6,512 nt of DNA from the NCBI GenBank assembly GCA_035628495.1, contig DASPJS010000059.1, positions 1-6,512 of the forward strand, given 5' to 3'. The position numbers and the translations under genes were made by a program. Below the pieces are notes generated by a model. It was not told the origin of the DNA. It saw only the letters and a program-made list of their open reading frames with translations, and did not search any database. This document shows positions 1-5,464 of the stretch, piece after piece; position 1 is the first letter of the stretch; each line of letters begins with the position of its first letter. The stretch comes from GWA1-54-10 sp035628495 (GTDB lineage Bacteria; Patescibacteriota; Minisyncoccia; Phycocordibacterales; SBAW01).

Positions 1-631
1 TAGCCTGCGATCTCTCTTGAGCGCTTGCAGTTGGTCCAAGGGGTTCATTTTTTATGTCATAGAGTTTTGTCATACCAGTTGAAGTTGCAAAAATGGTATT
101 CTCTTTTCCGACATTCACGGCAAACACCGTAATGATTCTCGCTCCATCTTGAGTCGTAGTAGCAGAAGGGGCTATAGCAGACGTTCCTCTTCCAGTCGAA
201 CTTGCAACTACATCAATTGGATTACTTGTGCTGACGCCAGTAAAACGGGTAATGCCTCCTACAGCGCGAACTTGAGTGCCAATTGTCCATGTATAAGACG
301 ATGGCTCGGAGGCGCCTGCTATTTTCCAATACGTTAATATGCCAACGTGCGTGTCATTATCTGTTTTTGCAAGGAGTGTCCATCCACTTGGGTGAGTAGT
401 AGTTGCTGTGGTGGGCTGGCCTCCATTTATTGAAATACTTGCAAGTAATAAGTCGCCCGAGACAACTCCAGAGGGTTTCGTAAGCGTTACCTCCGAGTAA
501 ATTACATCATTGGAGACATTGGTCCTTGAATTACCAACACTGATATCAGCGATAACAACGGAAACTATTAAAAATGCACCCGCCACAAATATAGAGCCTG
601 AAATGCCCGCACGAGTTGATAAAAATTGCAT
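1..631 (-). CDS. Signal-anchored Ser/Thr-rich surface protein, C-terminus off the left edge
   Basis: An uninterrupted minus-strand frame runs from an ATG at 629-631 to the left edge without a stop, giving 210 visible residues. It begins MQFLSTRAGISGSIFVAGAF. Residues about 11-29 form a hydrophobic segment that looks like a signal anchor or uncleaved signal peptide, so the rest is probably outside the membrane. From about residue 43 the protein is rich in Ser, Thr and Gly and looks beta-rich. Landmarks are GDLLLASI (59-66), HPSGWTLL (80-87), EPSSYTWTI (109-117), GGITRFTGV (125-133) and NPID (137-140). I recognise this pattern from extracellular beta-sandwich-like domains in bacterial secreted proteins, but I cannot name a Pfam family with certainty. 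The visible part seems to cover most of one such domain, so the missing piece could be short or could hold more repeats. No Shine-Dalgarno precedes the ATG. It diverges from the glycosyltransferase at 679. A role as adhesin or surface-layer component is inference. Confidence 0.85.
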   Translation of the reverse strand, partial: MQFLSTRAGISGSIFVAGAFLIVSVVIADISVGNSRTNVSNDVIYSEVTLTKPSGVVSGDLLLASISINGGQPTTATTTHPSGWTLLAKTDNDTHVGILTYWKIAGASEPSSYTWTIGTQVRAVGGITRFTGVSTSNPIDVVASSTGRGTSAIAPSATTTQDGARIITVFAVNVGKENTIFATSTGMTKLYDIKNEPLGPTASAQERSQA

Positions 632-678
632 AAAATGTTCAGACTATTAATTAATTACCACTATGATACCATCGAAAA
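632..678. promoter_or_regulatory. Divergent promoter region between surface protein and glycosyltransferase
   Basis: These 47 bases must hold the start signals for both divergent genes unless promoters lie inside the coding regions. On the plus strand, TATGAT at 662-667 matches five of six -10 bases. A weak -35 candidate, TTCAGA, lies at 638-643 with an 18-base spacer. The predicted start site would be only a few bases before the ATG at 679, so that transcript would be nearly leaderless. On the minus strand the same bases read TATCAT (663-668), preceded by an extended -10 TG (complement of 670-671), giving a leader of about 25 bases. An AT-rich palindrome, TTAATTAA, lies at 647-654. Neither side has a Shine-Dalgarno. 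The promoter assignments are by eye only. Confidence 0.4.
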
Positions 679-1539
679 ATGTCTGCGGAATCGCTGATTT
701 CAGTTGTTATTCCTGTCTACAACGAAGAAAAACGAGTCGCGCGAGCCATTCGCTCGATGCAAAACCAAACGTATAAAAACCTGGAAATTATTGTGGTTGA
801 CGACCGCAGCACCGACGCTACCGCCGAAGTAGTAAAACGCATCGCTCAAGAAGATCCACGAGTGCAGTATCATCTCTTCCCTGACAATCACGAGAAACGC
901 ACCAATTGGCGCGGCTATGACATCAGCGCAGGATACGCAGCGCGTAACTACGGGTTCACACTTGCAAAAGGCGAATGGCTCACCACTCAAGACGCCGACG
1001 ATGCGTCACTTCTTAACCGCATCGAAGTTCAATACCGACTCGTAAAAAAGTATGACGCGACGTGTGTCACTATTCAATGGCAGCAACTCAAACCGGAATA
1101 CCTAGAGAAAAAACTCGACATTGACGCGATTATTAAAGAAAAAGGAGAAGACTCACTAATCATTCGTCCTGAGGAAATTGTTGCGCTTGCTAATCGAGTG
1201 CGCGGCCCACTTATGCTCGAACCACTGCATAAATATCTCCCATTTCCCATTAAATGGCTTCCCTACACACGTAAATTATTTTACCGACACATGGATTCAT
1301 ACCCAGGCTCAGACAACGCGATGTTTTTTCACCATCGCGTAAGAGACGAGGGTGTGCTTATGCGCCATCGCAACGCTAGAGTGTGGGGTGTACCGTCCGG
1401 ACGAGGATCTGGACGCGATTTCGCGTTTCGCGTTGCGACACATTTCAAGAACAGCTGGTCATTTAAGTTTCCTATGTATCTTTGGGATGTACATAAAGAA
1501 AATTCGGACTATACTGGCTACGAAAAATACATCGTATAG
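679..1539 (+). CDS. Family 2 glycosyltransferase (GT-A fold)
   Basis: This 286-residue protein should transfer a sugar from a nucleotide-sugar donor to a growing surface glycan at the cytoplasmic face of the membrane. The N-terminal half is a clear GT2 catalytic domain. It has the first strand and loop SVVIPVYNE (8-16), the nucleotide-binding VVDDRSTD (39-46), the AARN segment (87-90) common in this family, and the metal-binding DXD motif as DADD (105-108). The later SDNAMFF segment (about 215-221) is in the right area for the catalytic-base region, but I cannot assign the residue. There is no transmembrane segment, so it is soluble or peripheral. Residues 121-200 are a variable, charged acceptor-side region. 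No Shine-Dalgarno precedes the ATG. That start is favoured because the GT2 motif begins seven residues later and the upstream space is only 47 bases. Sugar and acceptor cannot be predicted. It probably heads the run of three plus-strand glycan genes. Confidence 0.93.
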   Translation: MSAESLISVVIPVYNEEKRVARAIRSMQNQTYKNLEIIVVDDRSTDATAEVVKRIAQEDPRVQYHLFPDNHEKRTNWRGYDISAGYAARNYGFTLAKGEWLTTQDADDASLLNRIEVQYRLVKKYDATCVTIQWQQLKPEYLEKKLDIDAIIKEKGEDSLIIRPEEIVALANRVRGPLMLEPLHKYLPFPIKWLPYTRKLFYRHMDSYPGSDNAMFFHHRVRDEGVLMRHRNARVWGVPSGRGSGRDFAFRVATHFKNSWSFKFPMYLWDVHKENSDYTGYEKYIV

Positions 1540-1553
1540 AATGCTACGCATTA

Positions 1554-1559
1554 TATAAT
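1554..1559 (+). promoter_or_regulatory. Possible -10 element before second glycosyltransferase
   Basis: The 71-base gap between the two glycosyltransferase genes contains a perfect TATAAT, part of the 10-base palindrome ATTATATAAT at 1550-1559. No convincing -35 lies 16-18 bases upstream and there is no extended -10 TG. The start site would leave a leader of roughly 45 bases. It could be an internal promoter for the 1611-3241 pair or simply AT-rich sequence. No terminator hairpin with a T-tract is visible in this gap, so read-through from the first gene is likely either way. Confidence 0.25.
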
Positions 1560-1610
1560 CGTCGCTCGCTCGGATTAAAAACGCATTTTATTCACTCACT
1601 TCGCTAGATT

Positions 1611-2552
1611 ATGAAGTTTTCCATTGTTAGTCCTTCTTACAACACCGAGAATTGGATAGCTGAAACTATTGAAAGTCTTCTGTCTCAAGAAGGCGACTTT
1701 GAGATTGAGTACATTCTTCAGGACGGCGGCTCTACCGACAACACTGTGAAAATTTTTGAAGAATATCGAGCGCGCCTAGAGTCGGGAACGTGGCCAGTGA
1801 AATGCAAAGGCATTACCATGCAGAGCTACTCTGAGAAAGATAAAGGAACTTTTGACGCTATAAATAAAGGATTTGCACGAGCTACGGGCGACATATATAC
1901 GTGGCTCGATGCTGACAACGACTATGTGCCAGGAGCACTACAAGGAATCGCCAACATATTCAAAACATTCCCCGATATAGAGTGGGTAAAAGGCTATTCA
2001 TCAACTATGAGTGAGGAGGGCGAAGTACTGTATACGAAACTCAGTTACCTGTATCGCCAAGATTGGCTAGAGCACGGCGTGTATGGACTCGAGTCCTATC
2101 ATGTGAATGCAGATACAGTATTTTGGACTGCAGAGTTGTGGAAAAAAGCAGGACCGCTCCCCAGCGATTATCGTTGTGCCGGAGAGCAACAGCTATGGAA
2201 CCGCATGGCGAAATACACACCCTTATGGGCCGCGAAGCTCTACATAAGTAAATATCGCAAGCGCGCAGGATCACTCAGCAAGAACATCGCTCGCTGCAAA
2301 GAAGAAAAGTGGCGTGCTCGCGACAATAAACGTAGTTTCAAAGCATGGCAGGCGCGGCTTTTCTTTGCCCCACAATCTCGCCTCTATCCGCGCGGTGAGA
2401 AATTCTTCGTCTGGCTTTACCCTCTTCTCTTTATGCGCGGCAACAAAAAAATGCAATATATCGACTTTGAGAACGGAAGACCTGTAAAAAGAAAGGCAAA
2501 ATCATTTATTATCGGCGAGCATCCCACATACGCTGATATAACACCACGATGA
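1611..2552 (+). CDS. Family 2 glycosyltransferase, WfgS-like type
   Basis: A 313-residue GT-A glycosyltransferase of the group that carries the DGGSTDxT and DKGxxDAxNKG signatures (the WfgS/WfeV-like GT2 subgroup of O-antigen and exopolysaccharide clusters). Visible motifs in order are SPSYN (7-11), DGGSTDNT (38-45), DKGTFDAINKG (77-87) and WLDADND (98-104) with the metal-binding DXD. GEQQLWNRMA (191-200) corresponds by position to the acidic-residue-x-x-Leu-Trp region that carries the catalytic base in relatives. The C-terminal 90 residues are strongly basic with an aromatic patch (FFVWLYPLLF, 265-274), which could hold the enzyme at the membrane. That is inference. The catalytic domain differs clearly from the gene upstream, so this is not a simple tandem duplicate. 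No Shine-Dalgarno is seen before the ATG. The TGA stop overlaps the next start as ATGA, implying translational coupling with the methyltransferase. Donor and acceptor are unknown. Confidence 0.93.
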   Translation: MKFSIVSPSYNTENWIAETIESLLSQEGDFEIEYILQDGGSTDNTVKIFEEYRARLESGTWPVKCKGITMQSYSEKDKGTFDAINKGFARATGDIYTWLDADNDYVPGALQGIANIFKTFPDIEWVKGYSSTMSEEGEVLYTKLSYLYRQDWLEHGVYGLESYHVNADTVFWTAELWKKAGPLPSDYRCAGEQQLWNRMAKYTPLWAAKLYISKYRKRAGSLSKNIARCKEEKWRARDNKRSFKAWQARLFFAPQSRLYPRGEKFFVWLYPLLFMRGNKKMQYIDFENGRPVKRKAKSFIIGEHPTYADITPR

Positions 2553-3241
2553 GTTTCACAATGGCGATAAAACAGATACTGCGCCGATTTGGTATCGATA
2601 TTGTTCGATATCGCCCATTTTGGAAGACTATGGTGCCGCGAAATATTAAAACCATTATAGATATTGGGGCCAGTGATGGTGTTTTTGCTAAGGAGATGCG
2701 TGCACGTTTCCCTGAGGCATCTATTTATTCTTTTGAACCGCTTCACGATGCATACGAACGACTCCAAATTACAATGCAAGGAGACAAAAAATTTCACGCA
2801 TTCAATATGGCACTTGGATTAGAAAGCGGAGAGACGATCATCAACCGCAGTTCCTCTACCCCAAGCTCCTCACTCCTTACCATGGCCGAGCTTCACAAAA
2901 CTCTTTATCCAAAGAGTGCTTCGCATACTAAAGAGAAAATCCAGATCGAAAAACTCGATACGGTGCTTGGAAATAGGGATCTGGAGAAACCTGTATTAGT
3001 CAAGATTGATGTGCAAGGATTTGAAGACAAGGTTATACAGGGCGGCAGAAACGTCATCGGTAATGCGGACATTGCCATTATTGAGACCTCATTTACAACA
3101 CTCTACGAAAATCAACCCCTCTTTGGCGACATACACGACTTGATGCGAATACTAAACTTCTCGTACCGCGGCAGATATGAGACCCATTACAGCGAGCGTA
3201 CTGGTGAACCCATTTACGAAGATTCCGTCTACACTAAATAG
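2549..3241 (+). CDS. FkbM-family SAM-dependent methyltransferase
   Basis: A 230-residue class I SAM-dependent methyltransferase of the FkbM type. In characterised members the family O-methylates hydroxyls of secondary metabolites, and it is also very common in polysaccharide clusters, where sugar O-methylation is presumed. The SAM-binding motif I is IDIGASDGVF (37-46), and the acidic ribose-binding position is FEP (62-64). The Ser-rich NRSSSTPSSSLL (99-110) and KIDVQGFE (152-159) followed by AIIETSF (176-182) are the typical FkbM landmarks. Length is normal and no key motif is missing. The ATG at 2549 overlaps the stop of the preceding glycosyltransferase by four bases. A second ATG at 2561 is possible, but the overlap favours the first. 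There is no own Shine-Dalgarno, as expected for coupled translation. The 3' end overlaps the convergent SGNH gene by 8 bases. It probably methylates a sugar added by the two upstream transferases. Confidence 0.93.
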   Translation: MSFTMAIKQILRRFGIDIVRYRPFWKTMVPRNIKTIIDIGASDGVFAKEMRARFPEASIYSFEPLHDAYERLQITMQGDKKFHAFNMALGLESGETIINRSSSTPSSSLLTMAELHKTLYPKSASHTKEKIQIEKLDTVLGNRDLEKPVLVKIDVQGFEDKVIQGGRNVIGNADIAIIETSFTTLYENQPLFGDIHDLMRILNFSYRGRYETHYSERTGEPIYEDSVYTK

Positions 3242-4448
3242 AAAAATCTTGCGCTAAACGCTTCTCAATGTCGCTTAAAACCTGCGCTTTGTTTGGCGCC
3301 TCTACAAGACCGCGCTCAAGAAGCGCTTTGGTTACGATGAGCCCTGCAAGGCGATTCCCATCAATATTCCAGTGTCCGTCAAAATCCCAATAGAGCGGCC
3401 GCTCAGGTAGTTTTTCTCGCGCACGAAACTCTGGAGTAAGATCCACGTATTCAATCCCCTGTGCAGTGAGGTATTCTTTGAGCCGTTCATTGGGGGCTTG
3501 GGGATCAATGCTCGCAGCGCGCGTCATTTCTTTATGTGGCACCAATACAAATACCGCGCGCGCATTATGCATCTCCGCTAAATCTTTAAACGAACGCATT
3601 GAGTACATATGTGCATCCCAAGACACGTCACGAGTGCCATCAACAAATTGTGGTCCTTCCGCATGGAGGAGTCCTTGGTTCTTTGCCCAACCGGGAGCAA
3701 ACTGCGCGAGCCAGGACTTGAGCGTATCTTGAATATTAAATTGCCGTTTTGCGATCATATAAATAATCGAATTGAGTGAAAGTTCAAATTTAGTTCGCTC
3801 AAAAAGAGAGTAGTGCGGCTCAGGAATATTACAGGTAGTGGTCGGCATGAGCGGGGATATGGACAGAAGAGTCTCGGGTCCGCAATGCGACCACGAAGGA
3901 ACCCGGTACCCTCTGTATGAAGTGAAGTTAGGAAAAGCAAAGTCGTCAAAAGGATCATTCTCGCCAAGGTACGAAACCACAATGAGCTCCGGATCTCTTG
4001 AGAGACGATCAAGCGTTCTGCGTGTCTTTATGACTTCTTGTCGCGTACCATACGCGTTTACGCCGCAGGTGAGCGTGCGGATTCCAGTCATGCTCTCAAG
4101 CGCTTTGCCCCATTTCTCATGTAGCGGAGTAAATCCCCACGCAAAAGAATCACCTGTTACATAAATGTAGGGCGATACTCCGTCGTAGGGATAGTCGTAG
4201 CAGCCAAGCTCGTTTGACCAAACTTTGTAGGAATAATCGTAAAAACTGTGCGTTGAGGTAGGAAAACTAGGGCGTATATCAAACCCAAGCTCCGGATCGT
4301 ACTTAAGATATCCGCCAGGCTCAAGTGGATACAGCCAGCGCTCCTCAAGAGGTGTAAAGTGGAGCACTGCTTCGATAATGAGAAGTGAGAACCCCACACT
4401 CGCAATAACGAGGAACGTATTTAAAACCATGCGCGAGAGAGTATTCAT
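3234..4448 (-). CDS. Membrane-anchored SGNH/GDSL hydrolase or acyltransferase
   Basis: A 404-residue protein from the ATG at 4446-4448, with a single N-terminal hydrophobic helix (about 8-31) and a large domain that should face outside. All SGNH blocks are present. Block I is GDSFAWG (99-105) with nucleophile Ser101. Block II is GVNAYGT (129-135). Block III is GEND (162-165) with oxyanion Asn164. Block V is DGHWN (357-361), giving the Asp-x-His pair Asp357/His359 seen in AlgJ/AlgX-like relatives rather than Asp-x-x-His. Such enzymes add or remove acyl groups, often acetyl, on extracellular polysaccharides. Which direction applies here cannot be told, and no partner MBOAT acyltransferase is in the window. 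A GTG at 4488-4490 would add 14 residues. I prefer the ATG because a promoter candidate lies between the two and the extension is not signal-like. It is convergent with, and overlaps, the FkbM gene. Two Cys pairs may be possible (Cys83/129-region and 189/206), but this is unproven. Confidence 0.88.
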   Translation of the reverse strand: MNTLSRMVLNTFLVIASVGFSLLIIEAVLHFTPLEERWLYPLEPGGYLKYDPELGFDIRPSFPTSTHSFYDYSYKVWSNELGCYDYPYDGVSPYIYVTGDSFAWGFTPLHEKWGKALESMTGIRTLTCGVNAYGTRQEVIKTRRTLDRLSRDPELIVVSYLGENDPFDDFAFPNFTSYRGYRVPSWSHCGPETLLSISPLMPTTTCNIPEPHYSLFERTKFELSLNSIIYMIAKRQFNIQDTLKSWLAQFAPGWAKNQGLLHAEGPQFVDGTRDVSWDAHMYSMRSFKDLAEMHNARAVFVLVPHKEMTRAASIDPQAPNERLKEYLTAQGIEYVDLTPEFRAREKLPERPLYWDFDGHWNIDGNRLAGLIVTKALLERGLVEAPNKAQVLSDIEKRLAQDFSI

Positions 4449-4467
4449 GAGCAAAGATGAGTACCTA

Positions 4468-4497
4468 AATGTAAATGGCAATACAGACACAGGTCAA
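4468..4497 (-). promoter_or_regulatory. Candidate promoter for the SGNH hydrolase gene
   Basis: On the minus strand TTGACC (complement of 4492-4497) matches five of six -35 bases. An 18-base spacer and TACATT (complement of 4468-4473), four of six for -10, follow. The start site would fall near 4461, about 13 bases before the ATG at 4448. It sits directly after the terminator of the upstream GC-rich gene, where a new promoter would be needed. It also places the alternative GTG at 4490 outside the transcript. No Shine-Dalgarno is present. Confidence 0.45.
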
Positions 4498-4500
4498 GGC

Positions 4501-4537
4501 AAAAGAAAAAGGCGCACAGATCATTGATCTGTGCGCC
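4501..4537 (-). terminator. Strong intrinsic terminator of the Nudix-like gene
   Basis: A perfect inverted repeat has arms GGCGCACAGATCA (4511-4523) and its complement (4525-4537) around one central base. In RNA this folds as a 12-base-pair, GC-rich stem with a three-base loop. On the minus strand the hairpin is followed at once by TTTTTCTTTT (complement of 4501-4510), the classic T-tract. It lies 22 bases beyond the stop codon of the gene at 4560. On the plus strand no T-tract follows, so it acts in the minus direction. Confidence 0.93.
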
Positions 4538-4559
4538 CATATTTGTTTGGCTTTCGCCG

Positions 4560-5360
4560 CTACGCTGCCTTCTTAATCGGAGCCGGCCTGCCGAGGAAAT
4601 CTGCAACCGACGGATGCAGGTTCGCAACCGGCGGAGGACGAATGAACCCCTGCTGGCCCGAGAAGAAGCCTGTCAAAAGACCTTGCGAGTTCAGTGCGAC
4701 CACCGGTATGCCCGGTCGGCCGCCGCGGAACCACATGTCTTCATCGTAGTGAGCCGAATACGGGACGTTGAGTCCAGAGATATCCCACTGCGCATGAAGT
4801 TCGTAGGCTTTCTCCACTTCGTTGATGAAGAATCGATACGGGATCATCTCGCCGAACTCGACCGCTTCATCGATCTTGAACCCGAGCGCTTCGCACTCGG
4901 TTTTCTTCATCGCGCCCTTCGGCACGAACTGGCGCCGAGGCTTGTGATCGAGCGAGTAGATGAGAACTTCCTCATCGAACTCCCGCCGAACGCCTTTCAT
5001 GAGATCCTCGCCGTCGCTGTGCTTGGCAAGACCCACAGGCCAGTACTTGTACCACTCGACACCAAGGCCGCCGCCACGCTCGTCGGAAACGACAAGCGTG
5101 CCGTACTTGCTTTTGATGAAGCATCCCCCGCCGGCCTTGTAGAGGCCGTCAGGCGCCGTCTTCGCGAAGTGTCCACTCTTGTTGGTCGGGAACCTCGCTT
5201 CCGGCAAATAGAAGAAGTCATTCTCGATCCTGGCGAAAATGGCCATGCCTTCGTCGCCGTCAGGAAGAGGAAGCTCCTCATTTGCTTTTTCGAGATATTC
5301 TCGCGAAGCCGCAGCGAGGCTGCGCAACTCGAGTGTCCTCGAGATAGACTGAACGGTCAT
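4560..5360 (-). CDS. Nudix-like protein of unknown function, GC-rich
   Basis: A 266-residue soluble protein with no signal peptide or membrane helix. A recognisable but imperfect Nudix box lies at about 110-133. Glu118, seven residues, then REFDEE (126-131) fit the E-x7-R-E-U-x-E-E core that binds metal and pyrophosphate substrates. The leading Gly is at 110, two residues too far upstream, and the Gly after the EE pair is absent (VLI instead). A glycine-rich strand, KAGGGCFIK (75-83), precedes it. Nudix enzymes cleave nucleoside-diphosphate-linked compounds. Activity and substrate here are inference. The first 30 residues look like an amphipathic helix and the last 30 are Pro-rich with a basic end. 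The ATG at 5358-5360 is well supported by a GGAG Shine-Dalgarno and a strong promoter. Two sampled 60-base lines are about 57 and 62% GC, against about 37-48% in lines sampled from neighbours. The gene forms its own transcription unit. The gene call is firm; the Nudix call is moderate. Confidence 0.85.
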   Translation of the reverse strand: MTVQSISRTLELRSLAAASREYLEKANEELPLPDGDEGMAIFARIENDFFYLPEARFPTNKSGHFAKTAPDGLYKAGGGCFIKSKYGTLVVSDERGGGLGVEWYKYWPVGLAKHSDGEDLMKGVRREFDEEVLIYSLDHKPRRQFVPKGAMKKTECEALGFKIDEAVEFGEMIPYRFFINEVEKAYELHAQWDISGLNVPYSAHYDEDMWFRGGRPGIPVVALNSQGLLTGFFSGQQGFIRPPPVANLHPSVADFLGRPAPIKKAA

Positions 5361-5366
5361 TCAACA

Positions 5367-5372
5367 TCTCCG
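5367..5372 (-). promoter_or_regulatory. Shine-Dalgarno of the Nudix-like gene
   Basis: On the minus strand CGGAGA lies six bases before the ATG at 5360, with the GGAG core well spaced for ribosome binding. It fixes the start codon. It is notable because none of the other complete genes in the window has a comparable site. Confidence 0.8.
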
Positions 5373-5403
5373 TTGTTTTTGTGACAGAACTTTATACTTA
5401 TAT

Positions 5404-5432
5404 ATTATATACTATCTTTGCTATAAAGTCAA
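5404..5432 (-). promoter_or_regulatory. Near-consensus sigma-70 promoter of the Nudix-like gene
   Basis: On the minus strand TTGACT (complement of 5427-5432) matches five of six -35 bases. It is followed by exactly 17 bases and then a perfect TATAAT (complement of 5404-5409). Transcription should start near 5397, giving a leader of about 37 bases ahead of the ATG at 5360. The surroundings are AT-rich. This is the best promoter in the window and it serves a single gene, because a strong terminator follows that gene. No operator-like inverted repeat is obvious around it. Confidence 0.85.
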
Positions 5433-5442
5433 GATGCGCTGG

Positions 5443-5464
5443 AAAGCCTAATATATAGGGCTTT
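5443..5464 (-). terminator. Weak hairpin at the end of the carbamoyltransferase gene
   Basis: AAAGCC at 5443-5448 and GGCTTT at 5459-5464 are complementary and enclose a 10-base AT-rich loop. On the minus strand the hairpin begins at the stop codon of the carbamoyltransferase. The only T-run is inside the stem, and GC-containing sequence follows, so termination would be inefficient at best. It may be a processed 3' end or chance. Confidence 0.25.

Noticed and set aside
149..337. Plus-strand open frame of 62 codons
   Set aside because: It lies wholly opposite the surface-protein frame (1-631), which has a coherent signal anchor and domain; the plus product is a low-complexity Ser/Arg string.
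1550..1559. 10-base palindrome ATTATATAAT as a possible operator
   Set aside because: It is a short, pure AT palindrome that occurs easily by chance, and no second copy is near; kept only as a low-confidence -10 element.
2549..2552. Possible recoding of TGA as glycine
   Set aside because: The TGA of the second glycosyltransferase sits in a typical ATGA overlap with the FkbM start, and the other identified stops are TAG or TAA, so the standard bacterial code fits.
2417..2797. Minus-strand open frame of 126 codons across the glycosyltransferase/methyltransferase junction
   Set aside because: It is opposite two well-supported genes, has no recognisable motif and no start signals.
4524..5384. 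Long plus-strand open frame of 286 codons opposite the Nudix-like gene
   Set aside because: It is a shadow created by high GC. The minus strand has the promoter, Shine-Dalgarno, terminator and Nudix core, while the plus frame has an Arg/Glu/Leu-biased product with no motif and runs through the terminator hairpin.
5384..5430. Plus-strand promoter in the AT-rich spacer at 5384-5430
   Set aside because: TATA-like words occur on the plus strand, but there is no -35 partner and no plus-strand gene downstream.
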